Made by a program: the position numbers and the translations under genes. A model generated the notes under the pieces. That model made no database searches. It was given only the letters and a program-made list of their open reading frames with translations, and was not told where the DNA came from. Positions 24,893 through 35,075 of a stretch of DNA of 64,000 nucleotides are shown piece by piece. The DNA is from Sphagnum magellanicum (lineage: Eukaryota > Streptophyta > Sphagnopsida > Sphagnales > Sphagnaceae). The stretch is taken from the NCBI GenBank assembly GCA_021904315.1, contig CM038910.1:13206001-13270000 (forward strand), written 5' to 3'. Positions within the stretch are counted from its first letter, which is position 1. Each line of letters starts with the position of its first letter.

Positions 24893-27635
24893 TTAGTAAT
24901 TGAAACATTTATTCATGACATCGTTTAGTTGTACATTTGTGTGATTGAGCATTGTTTCATACCAATCTTTGAGCCGTTTGACACTATTTCCCAATCCATC
25001 TTCTACACAACGTAAAACCAATTTTGGGTGTGAAATTGCATTTGCCTTTGTGAGGTGTATGTTACGAATATTACATGCTAATACTCTCATGTGTGAGGTG
25101 GCATGTTCACAAAGTGTCACATCGCCTTCTTTACATTCATTTGTGATCTTTTGCATTGTAGTGACCAATTGTGTAAGAGCCCTTTCCATTGGGGTTGATG
25201 AATTTATTGTTTCATTAGACCCTACAATGGCACCCATAGGGAGATCATTTTGCTCCATGTTCATGAGCCCATCAAATTTCATGATCCCATCATCACCTTC
25301 AAGATGATCATCTTTGTCATCATCACTGGACTCCATATCATCTGGAATATGTTGCGAGTCTGCAAACATTTGACCCAACCCTCCACGATGTGATCTATAC
25401 CATGTTCCACAGTAATGAATGATATCCTTTTGAGAAATGTCTATGCATGTGAGAATGACCTTAATTTGGTGTTTACACATGTTCCCTCGTAATGCTCATT
25501 CGCATGTGCAACAAAACATTTCGGTGAATGGGAATTTCACCGTGTAAATAACATTGGGAAGGCGTTGGCTCCGTACGACCCAAGCTCCATCACGCTCAAG
25601 GGTTGGTTAGTACACATGGCTGAATGGAATAAGGGTTGTTTTTTCCACACTTCGTGTAGTAATGGCCTCCATAACCTTGTTTTTTATGAAACCCCTCTTT
25701 TTCATTTCCAATGTGTGCATGTAATGGTGTGCAATGGTTGTTGTTAATCACCACACCAACCAGTTAATCCTATGCCCTCTAAAGCCTTTTGTGTCAAGAG
25801 CAAGCCAACGTTTCAATGCACCATGATATGATTCAATGCTCGCTTGGGTGTCTTGGTTGGAATGGGGCACTCTTCGAACACCCACCATCCATAGTTTTAC
25901 AAACATAAACACAATACATAAGGATGAATAACATTATACAAAATAATTTTGAATGCTGAACCATGATAAATATTATCACTTACCAAATTGATGGTAATAA
26001 GTCTAGAAATAGTTTGTCCACGCATCACAAGGCCTATGTTTATGAAGGCTTTTTCTCACAGCAACCCTCCCACGCTCTTTGAAGTCGTCAATTGTTTCTC
26101 CATGATTAATGGACATGTACATCACATCATGAAGGTCTTGGAGGATTCCACCCCACACTTCCACATCTCTGATTTTTTCAATACCACGTAGGCGCCATGC
26201 TTTGAGAACATGCCAACAACAAAGGTAGATGGGAACCTTGTCCATACCCCATACGACCCTAATAAGGACACATATGCAATAAAATCTCCATGAGTGGATG
26301 GGGTTAGTATAACATTAAATGCATTTGAAGTAATCAAGAATTTTATGAAAGATATTAAAAAACATTTAAGGAAATAAACACAAAGTCAATACTAGGTATA
26401 GAACTAACCGTAATGCCTTCAATTCTTGAAGTGCATCATCAATGAGAAAACATGATGGTTTCCAATGTGGCATGGTGGTAACATATTCTCTTTTAATGGT
26501 TTCAACCATTCGATCAAATCTTGCATTGTTTGCCTACTTGTAATGATCCAGGCTAAAGGGACACCCGTGCGATGATCATCAAATCCCATCGAGGTGAATA
26601 GATGGAATTTCATGTCATTTGTGCCAAATGTTGCATCCATAGAAATGGCACCATTATGACCATATGATAACATGGACTCACATTGAGTTGGTGTTTGAAT
26701 ACCTATGGTGAATGGGATTTGAGTTCCGTTCATTTCACCAACATCTTGGAAAAAGAACACATCTTTTGGATGTTAGAGAGCCCAAGATTGAATTGAAATT
26801 GCAGGGTTAGTGTGTAAATGTTAACTCCCTTTCTTATGTTTCCGATCCAAATATGTAATGTCTTGAAGTTGAATGAAATCATTTTGTGTCATGCTTTGAC
26901 CCGCATTCACACGTTCCCACCAAATTGCTTTATGCTTGTCATATATTTGTTTGGTCATATAACCTAAGCTTAGTTGGGCCCATATGTGGTCTTTCAATGC
27001 TTGTGACATGTGTGGAGCATAATAAGACATACAAGAAATGGACTCTGGGTCATGCTCACCATGTGCGAATGACCCATCAATTCGTGTATGGGCCTTATGA
27101 TAAATTGTGATTTTAGCCACATCAGGTCGTGTGTATAGACGTTTGATTGAGAATGACGTTAGGCATCCTCGTTTAATAGATCGAATGTGGGTTGAATTTT
27201 CTCGATAGTCCTCTGGTCCATATCTGCATTGATACCTAAACCAAAAAACTTTCAAAACGTAAATGATTACATCTTTGGTATATGAATTAAAGAAATTAAA
27301 AAGGTTAATGCCATAAATGTTTACCATGTATGCCCAAGGTGGTTTTTGATAGTTGGTTGTTTGACATCCGTTTGGCTTGGAAAGTTTTTGTAAACATTCC
27401 ATTCCATAGGGGTGCTCGTATCCCCTTGTTCACCTTCCAAGAATTCCGAGATGCGAGCATATGGAACATAAGCAAATTGAATGGTCACTTTATTTTGCCC
27501 TCCATGTCGTATCCCAGATGTCCACACCAAGTCTTTGTTTGAAAAAGAGGACTTGGTGGGGTTTTGGACATGAATGGAATGGGACTTTGGAACCCTTCCC
27601 ATGATTGAATGAAGTAGGACAAATTCCTGCATCAA
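24893..27635 (-). pseudogene. MULE-type transposase (MULE domain + SWIM zinc finger), decayed
   Basis: Minus-strand exons read in order. The N-terminal part lies at 27635-27321 and 27235-26821. The MULE DDE core is at 26760-26411 ('SMDATFGTNDMKFHLF', 'GVPLAWIITSRQTMQDLIEWL', then IDDALQEL). A continuation at 26276-26003 has 'VPIYLCCWHVLKAWRLRG', joined across an intron with the split codon CG|G. A segment near 25880-25740 gives 'RVPHSNQDTQASIESYHGALKRW', and the SWIM-like end at 25530-24893 has 'CKHQIKVIL' then an acidic tail. A TAG at 26003-26005 interrupts the frame before the next exon, so I call it a pseudogene. The same layout occurs in domesticated FAR1/MULE-derived plant proteins. The flanking repeats suggest a transposon. 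Confidence 0.8.
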
Positions 27636-27639
27636 GAGA

Positions 27640-28560
27640 ATTTATAATTCTCTAAACATTCATCATTGAACAAAAACCCAAAATGCAATACATACATGGC
27701 TCCTTTGAAATCAATGTTGTGACTTGGAATTCCCATTATAACACCCATATCATGATATAAAAAACCTACTATTCCAATGTACATAACGTACAATATTTGC
27801 ATTATGAACCCATATACTAAAACAAACTTTGGCAATACCCACATTGAGCTATTAAACCTCCCATCATTGAAAATTTTCTCATATGCAATACCCATATTGT
27901 ACCTTAAACCCATAATGTCTGAAAACCCCATGTAGTAATACCCACATAATGATAGTTAATGCACATTGTTTGAGAGGTACAAAATGCAATACCTACCTTA
28001 AGCCAAAAAACCCACATTAGTTGTGAGTAGTCCATGCATTATTCGCATATGGGTATGAAAAAATAAACTATAAAGAAATATTGAATATGAAATATCCATG
28101 TAAAAGTATAAAACCTTTATCTATGCTTGTATACTTAATGAAACTTGATGCCCTTTCTATATCCAACAACTAGGAAATGAAAAGAGTTTGAATTATGAAA
28201 ATATAAACAAAAAAACAAAAGGAGTAATAAAAGACAAATGCATACCTTTAAGAATAAAAGATGACAACGTTTCACCAAAGTTTATAGTTCCAATTGAAAA
28301 CGCAACCCTAGAAAATCATAATTCATACAATGGGTTAGAAAATATTAAACTTTAGGAACTATGGAACATATGGAAATAAAGGAAATTCAAATTATGGTAT
28401 AGATTTAAACAAGTGAAAAGATAAAAAATCAATACAATGAGCAAAATTTAAAGTATGAACGTTAGGTTCTGAAATATATGAACCAAATTCTTATACACTA
28501 AATAATAAAGCATAACCTTAAAAATCCAAATGATATTTTGCCATAAGCCTTATTACAACC
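27640..28560. other. MULE-adjacent AT-rich region with 'tgcaataccc' words
   Basis: The region contains scattered 'tgcaatacccacat' words (about 27680-28030), the reverse complement of the 'gggtattgca' core in the flanking 80-bp arrays. The arrays are therefore represented in inverted orientation inside the putative element. No coding exon is evident beyond the short N-terminal region already assigned. Confidence 0.45.
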
Positions 28561-28570
28561 CTAATTATAC

Positions 28571-30293
28571 AAACCCTAACAAAAAAAAGTCTTAATGATA
28601 TATGTCCTAAACCCAAAAAACTATACAAACTATACAAATTATATAATGCAAAATACGTTAATCTTTAAAAACAATCAAATAAATTTCATACAAAACCAAA
28701 AAAGAAGATATGTCTTTTACCTTTGTGTGATCTCTCCAACTTAATTTTTTCCACTCTTTTTGAAAAAGATATAGAATACAATTGTATTACTTCACATATG
28801 TGTAAACCCTAAAATTTTTCCCCCAAATTTCGCCTACTTTAGATTAATTACTATACATTTGTGAAAAACTTATTAATTAATTTATGTGTCTCAACCCTAA
28901 ACCTAATGGTTAAGTTAGTAGGGTATGTAATTAATAGAGTAGTTAGGTTAGTAGGGTAGGTGGTTAGTACAATAGCTAGGTCAATAGGATAACTAGTTAT
29001 TAGGGTAGCTGTGTCAGTAGGGGATAATAAATAAGGTACCAAGGTTGGTGCAATACTTATGAGGGTAGGAAAGTGAGCAGGGTAGCTATTCGGAGTGACC
29101 CCAAATGCAGGTATTGCATTTAGGGTGGGATCTTCATATAAAGAACCTTAAACCCCACATGCATATTTTCGGAGTGACCCTAAATGCAGGTATTGCATTT
29201 AGGGTAAGATCTTCATATAAAGAAAGCTTAAACCCTACATGCGTCCTTTCGGAGTGACCCAAAGTGCAGGTATTGCATTTAGGGTAAGATCTTCATATAA
29301 AGAAAGCTTAAACCCTACATGCGTCCTTTCGGAGTGACCCAAAGTGCAGGTATTACATTTAGGGTAAGATCTTCATATAAAGAAAGCTTAAACCCTACAT
29401 GCGTCCTTTCGGAGTGACCCAAAGTGCAGGTATTGCATTTAGGGTTGGGTTATTTCAATTTTGTATATGCATATTGTGTTTAGGGCTAGGTCTTCATTTA
29501 AGGGTATCCAAACCATTTAGATGGGTTTTTTTGAAACGTGGGTATTACATTTAGGTTTGTTTTTTCATTTCAACTTGAAATACCCAAACTTATACTTACC
29601 TTTACCAACGAGAATTTTGGGGTTTCGTTGCAATACCTACACCCCTACTTATTTTACCAACTGGAATTTTGGGGCATAATTTCAATATTTGCACTTGTAC
29701 TTACTTTTACCAAACCTTAACAAAAAAAAGTCTTAGTGATATATGCCCTAAACCTAAAAAATTATACAAGCTATACAAATCATATAATGCAAAATAAAAA
29801 AATTTGAAAGAACATAGGAAAAAAATTAAAAACCAAAATTCAAAGGTTTTAAACTATAAATATTTATTACCTGAAAGAAAATACGTTAATCTTTAAAAAT
29901 AATCAAATAAATTTCATATAAAACCAAAATATAAGATATGTCTTTTATTTTTGTGTGATTTTTCCAACCTAATTTTTCCACTCTTTTTGAAGAAGATATA
30001 AAATGCAATTGTACTACTTCACATATGTGTAAACCCTAAAATTTTCTCCCCAAATTTAGCCTACTTTAGATTAATTACTATACATTTGTGAAAAACTTAT
30101 TAATTAATTTGTGTCTCAACCCTAAACCTAATGGTTAAGTTAGTAGGGTATGTAATTAATAGAGTAGCTAGGTTAGTAAGGTAGGTGGTTAGTACAATAG
30201 CTAGGTCAATAGGATAACTAGTTATTAAATTAGCTGTGTCACTAGGTTGGTGTAATACTTATGAGGGTAGGAAAGTGAGCAGGGTAGCTATGT
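28571..30293 (+). repeat. Tandem duplication, about 1.14-1.2-kb period
   Basis: The block 28571-29090 ('aaaccctaacaaaaaaaagtctta' through 'gtgagcagggtagctat') recurs at 29712-30290 with substitutions and small indels. Starts are 1141 bp apart and ends 1201 bp apart. The first unit carries the 80-bp array at 29092-29450; the second lacks it. Both units contain degenerate 'gttagtagggtag' strings about 20 bp long, which explain a Thr- and Tyr-rich minus-strand ORF at 28851-29042. Confidence 0.8.
29092..29450 (+). repeat. 80-bp tandem repeat array
   Basis: The word 'ggagtgaccc' starts at 29092, 29171, 29251, 29331 and 29411, giving spacings of 79, 80, 80 and 80 bp. The unit runs 'gtgcaggtattgcatttagggtaagatcttcatataaagaaagcttaaaccctacatgcg'. 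The middle units are nearly identical, so the amplification is recent. A shorter version of the same array lies at 24191-24430. Confidence 0.92.
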
Positions 30294-30327
30294 GTGAGGT
30301 CAGGTCTAGGAAAAACAGCCAAGAACC

Positions 30328-30351
30328 AAAAAAAAAAAAAAAAAAAAAAAA
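30328..30351 (+). repeat. 24-nt poly-A tract
   Basis: An uninterrupted run of 24 A residues sits at the junction between the end of the 1.2-kb duplication and a distinctly more GC-rich segment. It may mark a boundary of a retroposed or inserted sequence. Confidence 0.9.
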
Positions 30352-30870
30352 GTACGGTGGTCAGCAGAAAAAAGAAATCGACTGTGATGAGCCCCATCCG
30401 GTGCCGAATGAAAAAACGCAACCCATCCAGTGGATAGAACGGCCAACTGGTGCATTGGTGGCTGTTAATTCATTCTGGCCCAGGGAAAAGGTACCCCAAC
30501 TGCCTGACTCTGTCCACCGTGAACAGACAGCAGAAACTGAGGAGCCGGAGAAGCGTCCTAATGACGCCGCGTTCACAAGGAAGTAGATTTCCTACTTCTG
30601 TCCAGTCAGTCGCGCGTGCCTGCCCGGCCCCCCACCCCCGGCAGCACTCACGTATTGCTGATCCAAAACGGGCTGCCCGCGCCGGCTAAGGTAGAACACA
30701 AAACCGTCACAGACAAACGGACGGACGTAGTGAATTAATACTAGTGGGTAACCCGTGACTACGCCACTCCAGCCACCCCCAACGCTTTGTGCTTTGTAGC
30801 CAGGTTTGGCTAAATCTTTCTTCAGATAATTGCCCACTTTTTCCACATCTTCCTACAAATGATGGCCATT
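30352..30870. other. GC-richer island upstream of the terpene-cyclase gene
   Basis: Base composition shifts sharply from AT-rich to mixed or GC-rich sequence ('cccggccccccacccccggc', 'gcccgcgccggc'). Short overlapping ORFs are open on both strands, but no domain is recognised. It may be the distal promoter, or the left end of a block that arrived together with the HAD-cyclase gene (inference). Confidence 0.4.
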
Positions 30871-31010
30871 TTGGCTACAAACAAAAACATTTTTTTTTTT
30901 AATTTTTTTATTTTGTTTCTTCATTTTTGTTAATTTAAGAGAAGGGGAGAAAAAAACAAATCCAAAAAAAATAAATAAAAAAAGAAGCAAATACGTAGCA
31001 GAATCGGTCT

Positions 31011-31062
31011 CTGCGGCTCATTTCTGGGGGGTTGCAGAATCGGCATCGCAGAGACCGTTAAC
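31011..31062. promoter_or_regulatory. Inverted repeat CGGTCTCTGCG / CGCAGAGACCG
   Basis: Two 11-base arms are perfect reverse complements, about 30 bp apart, and each is preceded by a nearby 'gcagaatcgg' copy. They lie about 200 bp upstream of the TATA box of the HAD-cyclase gene. A dimeric transcription-factor site or a cruciform is possible. No known cis-element is recognised. Confidence 0.6.
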
Positions 31063-31226
31063 GGGTCGGAACGCCCTCAGACAGACGGACTAAGCGAATT
31101 TATATATAAGATATAAGATTCTTTCACTCTGGCAGTAACGATAAGAATTTCCTGAATTCCTGCCACTTTCAAAGAGCTGCCTGTCGACCTGAAATAAACG
31201 AAATGACCAGGCCTCTGCTGCAACAC

Positions 31227-31233
31227 TATATAA
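31227..31233 (+). promoter_or_regulatory. Candidate TATA box of the HAD-cyclase gene
   Basis: TATATAA lies in 'caacactatataacaagcc'. A splice donor-like TGC|GTAAGC follows about 65 bp downstream, and an acceptor 'ttgcag|GCC' precedes the ATG, so a 5'-UTR intron of about 440 bp is likely. An alternative 'tttatatataag' lies at about 31098. Confidence 0.45.
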
Positions 31234-31741
31234 CAAGCCTTTCAGATAGTCAGAAACCAAAAGCCTCTCGTATCGGAACGTGGAAGGGAGCACCTGCGTA
31301 AGCTTTCCTTCCAAATTTGTGCGGTCTACACTTTGATGTTTGCAAACTTTTTTAGGTTATTCAGGTCGACAATGTTTCAATTGATCTTAAATATTAGGAT
31401 CCATGCATGCACTTTCTTTTGCAGCTCGTTATTTGGAAAAAGAAAATTGCTCGATGATCAAAAAATTGTTGTATATATAACCAGCAAGCTGAGCTAGACT
31501 ATTTTCTTTTGTAATTTAGAAGAGGTTTTGCGTAATTTCTGCTTGGGGTTATAACTTATGATCTTTGAGGAGCTCTCGCTGGTCGGAAGAACTTGTCGTA
31601 AATCAGTTCTCCAGCACTGGAATCTTTTTTCTTACATCTGAAATCTGAAGTCGCTTGAACCGGCCTCATTTGCTATAATGTATGTTAATGTTGTTCCGAG
31701 ATTCATGGGTCTTTGTTGTTTGTCAATGGGGTTGCAGGCCA

Positions 31742-34700
31742 ATGGCAATCTCCTCGGTTTATGCACGTTTGCAGACGCCTGATGGATGTGGTTCGACATG
31801 CACAGCGAAAGCAATAATCACGGCAAGCTCGGCACACACGCTCATGGGCACATTTAATCCTGCCTTAAATGCTATGAGAGGGAAAAGTTCGATCCACGAG
31901 TTTTGCGGCATTTCGTGGCAGCTTTATCGGGTATGAACTTGTGTGAACATTGCCTTTCTAATGACCTGAAGATCTTCCTACTTCTCAGCTCGTAAAACCT
32001 TCAGAATGCTGCTTGTCCTTTTGTTTCTCTGCAGTAAGGTTCTTCCGACAAACTAATTGTGCAGGCAAAGCGTTTGCAACCAGAAAGGTGGGTTCGTGCT
32101 GGCGGATCAGTCGGGTCCAGCAAGCAGTTTAAATCCTCCGTCTCGACCTCCGATTCCTCCCTGTCCTCAAAGCCATCCCATAGCTTCTCGAGCTTCCCCG
32201 TTGCATCTTGCAACTCCTCTTTGGCTTCCATAGACAACGAGGTCCCCATCGATCCCAATCCCGACACCTACCGGCCTTCCACCAATTCCCAGTTGTTAAT
32301 ACTCGATCCTTCCATTTCCATCCCGACAGATATCGACCCAGTTCATGCAGGCCAATATTGTGCCACGCTCATCTTCGACCTCGGTGACGTCCTCTTCACT
32401 TGGTCAGCGGAGACGGAATCAGCCATCTCCTCTAACACGCTTCGCAAGATTCTCCGATCCGCGACCTGGTTCGAATATGAGAAAGGTATGTATACCGAGT
32501 CTGAGGCCTTAACACGGGTGGCGGCAGAGTTTGGTGTGGCATATGCGGATGTGAAGCGCGCCATCCAAGGAGCACGTGCTAGTGTCGCACCCAATGAAGA
32601 GCTCGTAGCATTCATCCGTGAACTCAAGTCGCACAGCAAGGATCACGAGGTGAAGATCTTCGGGATGAGCAACATCACCATGCCTGACTGGGAAGTGCTT
32701 CAGACAAAAGGTCGTCCAGAGGATTGGTTATTGTTCGAACGTGTTTTCACGAGTGCGGAAGCAATGGAAAGAAAACCCAACCTGGGATTCTACCAACACG
32801 TCATTCGTGAAATTACTAAATACTCTGACGCGCAACCCAAATCTGAAGTAAAGGGACACAATTTAAATTGGACATTCGACCCGACGAGCACAATCTTTGT
32901 AGACGACAAGCTTGAGAATGTAGTTTCTGCGCGTTCATGCGGCTTACGCGGTTTACAATACACTTCTTTTGAAATTCTTGCACAATCTCTCCGCAACGCA
33001 ATACTCCCACCACTCAGACGAGCGCACAATTGGTTACGAGCGAATGCAAAGAATATGCCGAGCATTACGAACACGGATGTGGTGCTACACGAAAACTTTT
33101 CTCAATTGCTCATACTAGAAGCAACCGGCGAGCGAGACTTGGTGGAATTCGTTGAACACCCCCGGCTATTCAATTTCTTCCAAGACAATTGTGGTGTGGT
33201 AACCACGGAGGACTTCCCTTACGACCTCGACACGACGAGCGTGGGTCTTTCCGTGTGCACGCATGTGGATGCTTTGACGAAACATTCTGTGATGGACGAG
33301 ATGCTCACGTATCGTAATGCGGACGGGATTGCACAAATTTATTTCGACCACAAGAGACCACGCATTGGTGAGCTTTCTCCCTCCGTCTGCTTTCAGATGA
33401 TTTTTGTTTGAGATTTATTTCTGAGTTGTAAAACCTCCGCCCAAATTCTTAGTGTATTTGGAAGAAAGTTTACAAAGAGTAAGAAACCGCGGGCCATTTA
33501 GAAATGCGAGACGCTAAAACCCCCCACGCCCGTCTCCACCTGGAACTCTCTGTCAGAAGCTTGTTTTTCGGCCGTGCATGGTTCTCCATGATTTTTTCAT
33601 TCCGCAGAAAGATGAGGGCAATTTTTTGTATTACAGTAGCTTAGCGAATTCTAAACATGAACTTACCAGTTGTATGACATCATACAGACCACTGGAATAG
33701 ACTCAAACACCAACAAAGTCTGCTTTCTTTTCTATTTAAATAACTTCCACAGTCAAAAAGTCAAACTTTGCATCAGAACCACACAGCTACTGAAATTAGT
33801 GAAATACACAAAGAAATATAAAGCTACTGAAATTATTAATAACTAAAGACATGTAAAACTAGTAGAGTTAGTGAAATACCAAAGAAATGTAAAGCTACCA
33901 AACTTAGTGAACACCAAAGAAATGCAAAGTCCTTGAAAATTGTTGTATACTAATGAAACGGAAAAGCTGTTGCAATTAGTTTTTGCTCAAAATAGAAGGG
34001 TCGAAAACCCTTCTATAGGGCCTTAACAACTGAAGGTTGCAGCACCATTTTTGGCTATCCTCCACCTTGGACCGGCCATACTGGGCACTCCCAAAACCTG
34101 TTGTAATGAAGGTTTTTGTCCTTGGATAATCCACAACTGAGTTACCAGGGTTCCACATTCGTAACCCACTTCCACCTCACACTAATAGGTAACTACCAAT
34201 GTTCGCTGGTTATTGAACTTTGAACCGGGTAACAAGCAGAGTCCGCGCTGGGGCATCAATAAGTGGTTACTATGTAGGTAAGTGTTGGCCACTTGGTGAC
34301 CACTAGGTAGGTAGATGCATGTGGATGGTCCCTACATATCTAACCACTGTGGTTAATTATGGGACTGAATACAATGAAAAAGAGTTTCCTGTTCACATAG
34401 CATCCATGTTGCATGGTGCACAGGTGGGTGCAGACAATTTGGCCTTAAACCATTGTGAAGCAAGTTTGAAAATGCATGTGAGGGTCTATGTGGATTAGCG
34501 TATAGGGTTTAGTGAATAATATTTTTCAAATAATTGGTATATGATTATATCTGTTGTGTCTTTTCTCCACACTGACAAGTATTGTGTATGTAGACCCCAT
34601 TGCTTGCACGAACGTCCTCTCATTCTTCTATGCCCATGGGCGTGGGCATGAACTCCCCCAAGCATTTGCATGGGTGCATGCCACATTGCAACATCGTGCA

Positions 34701-35075
34701 TACCTTGATGGCACATTATATTACTATGGTGGAGATACATTCCTCTTCTTCCTCTCTCGCCTCCTAGAGGTTTCTCCTTCTATTTATGAACACATTGCCC
34801 CGCTCTTCTCCAAACGCATGCTTGAACGTGTTGGCAAGGTCGGTGATGCACTTGCACTTGCAATGCGCATAATTGCTGCATGTACGGTGCATGTGGAGGA
34901 TGCACTAGGGAGTGACATCCAAAAATTGAAGGGGATGCAAGAAGTAGATGGAGGTTGGCCAGTTGGGTGGATTTACAAGTATGACAGTGATGACATCCTA
35001 ATCGGGAACCGTGGCCTAACTACTGCATTGGCTATGAAAGCATTAGAATTGGTGGAAAAGAGTAAAAAGAAATAG
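31742..35075 (+). CDS. HAD-like / class II terpene cyclase fusion (drimane synthase-like)
   Basis: Three exons, 31742-31930, 32065-33367 and 34594-35075, join in frame (phases 0 and 1, GT-AG) to give about 657 residues ending LVEKSKKK. Residues 1-150 are Ser-rich with few acidic residues, resembling an organelle-targeting extension. Residues about 163-370 are HAD-like: 'LIFDLGDVLF' with Asp168 but Gly where the second Asp of DxD is expected, Lys300 in 'ERKPNLGFY', and DDKLE at 343-347. A beta-type cyclase domain follows, with DLDTTS at 450-455, 'YYYGGDTFLFFLSRLL' and 'GNRGLTTALAMKALE'. This order and both motifs match the fungal AstC-type HAD drimane synthases, which cyclise farnesyl diphosphate by class II protonation at DxDTTS while the HAD part acts on the diphosphate. 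I infer a drimenyl or albicanyl diphosphate-type product. Exon 2 is clearly GC-richer than exon 3 and the introns. All exons are open and the motifs intact, so it is probably functional. Confidence 0.85.
33775..33965 (+). repeat. Imperfect repeats in intron 2 of the HAD-cyclase gene
   Basis: The words 'aaagaaatgtaaagctac' and 'ttagtgaaatac' recur about every 45-50 bp, four times, inside the 1226-bp second intron (33368-34593). The intron is AT-rich like the surrounding plant DNA. Confidence 0.6.

Noticed and set aside
30236-30586. A 116-residue lysine-containing ORF across the poly-A tract
   Set aside because: The Lys run is the poly-A tract itself; the frame crosses a repeat boundary and has no domain.
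31742-35075. The HAD-cyclase gene as fungal contamination or a chimeric contig
   Set aside because: Its introns are AT-rich like the flanks, and it lies in the same contig between plant transposon relics. Contamination is not formally excluded; read coverage across 31.7 and 35.1 kb would decide.
8894-35075. A biosynthetic gene cluster of the P450 and the HAD-cyclase
   Set aside because: They are over 20 kb apart with transposon relics between them, and the P450 is truncated and frame-broken.
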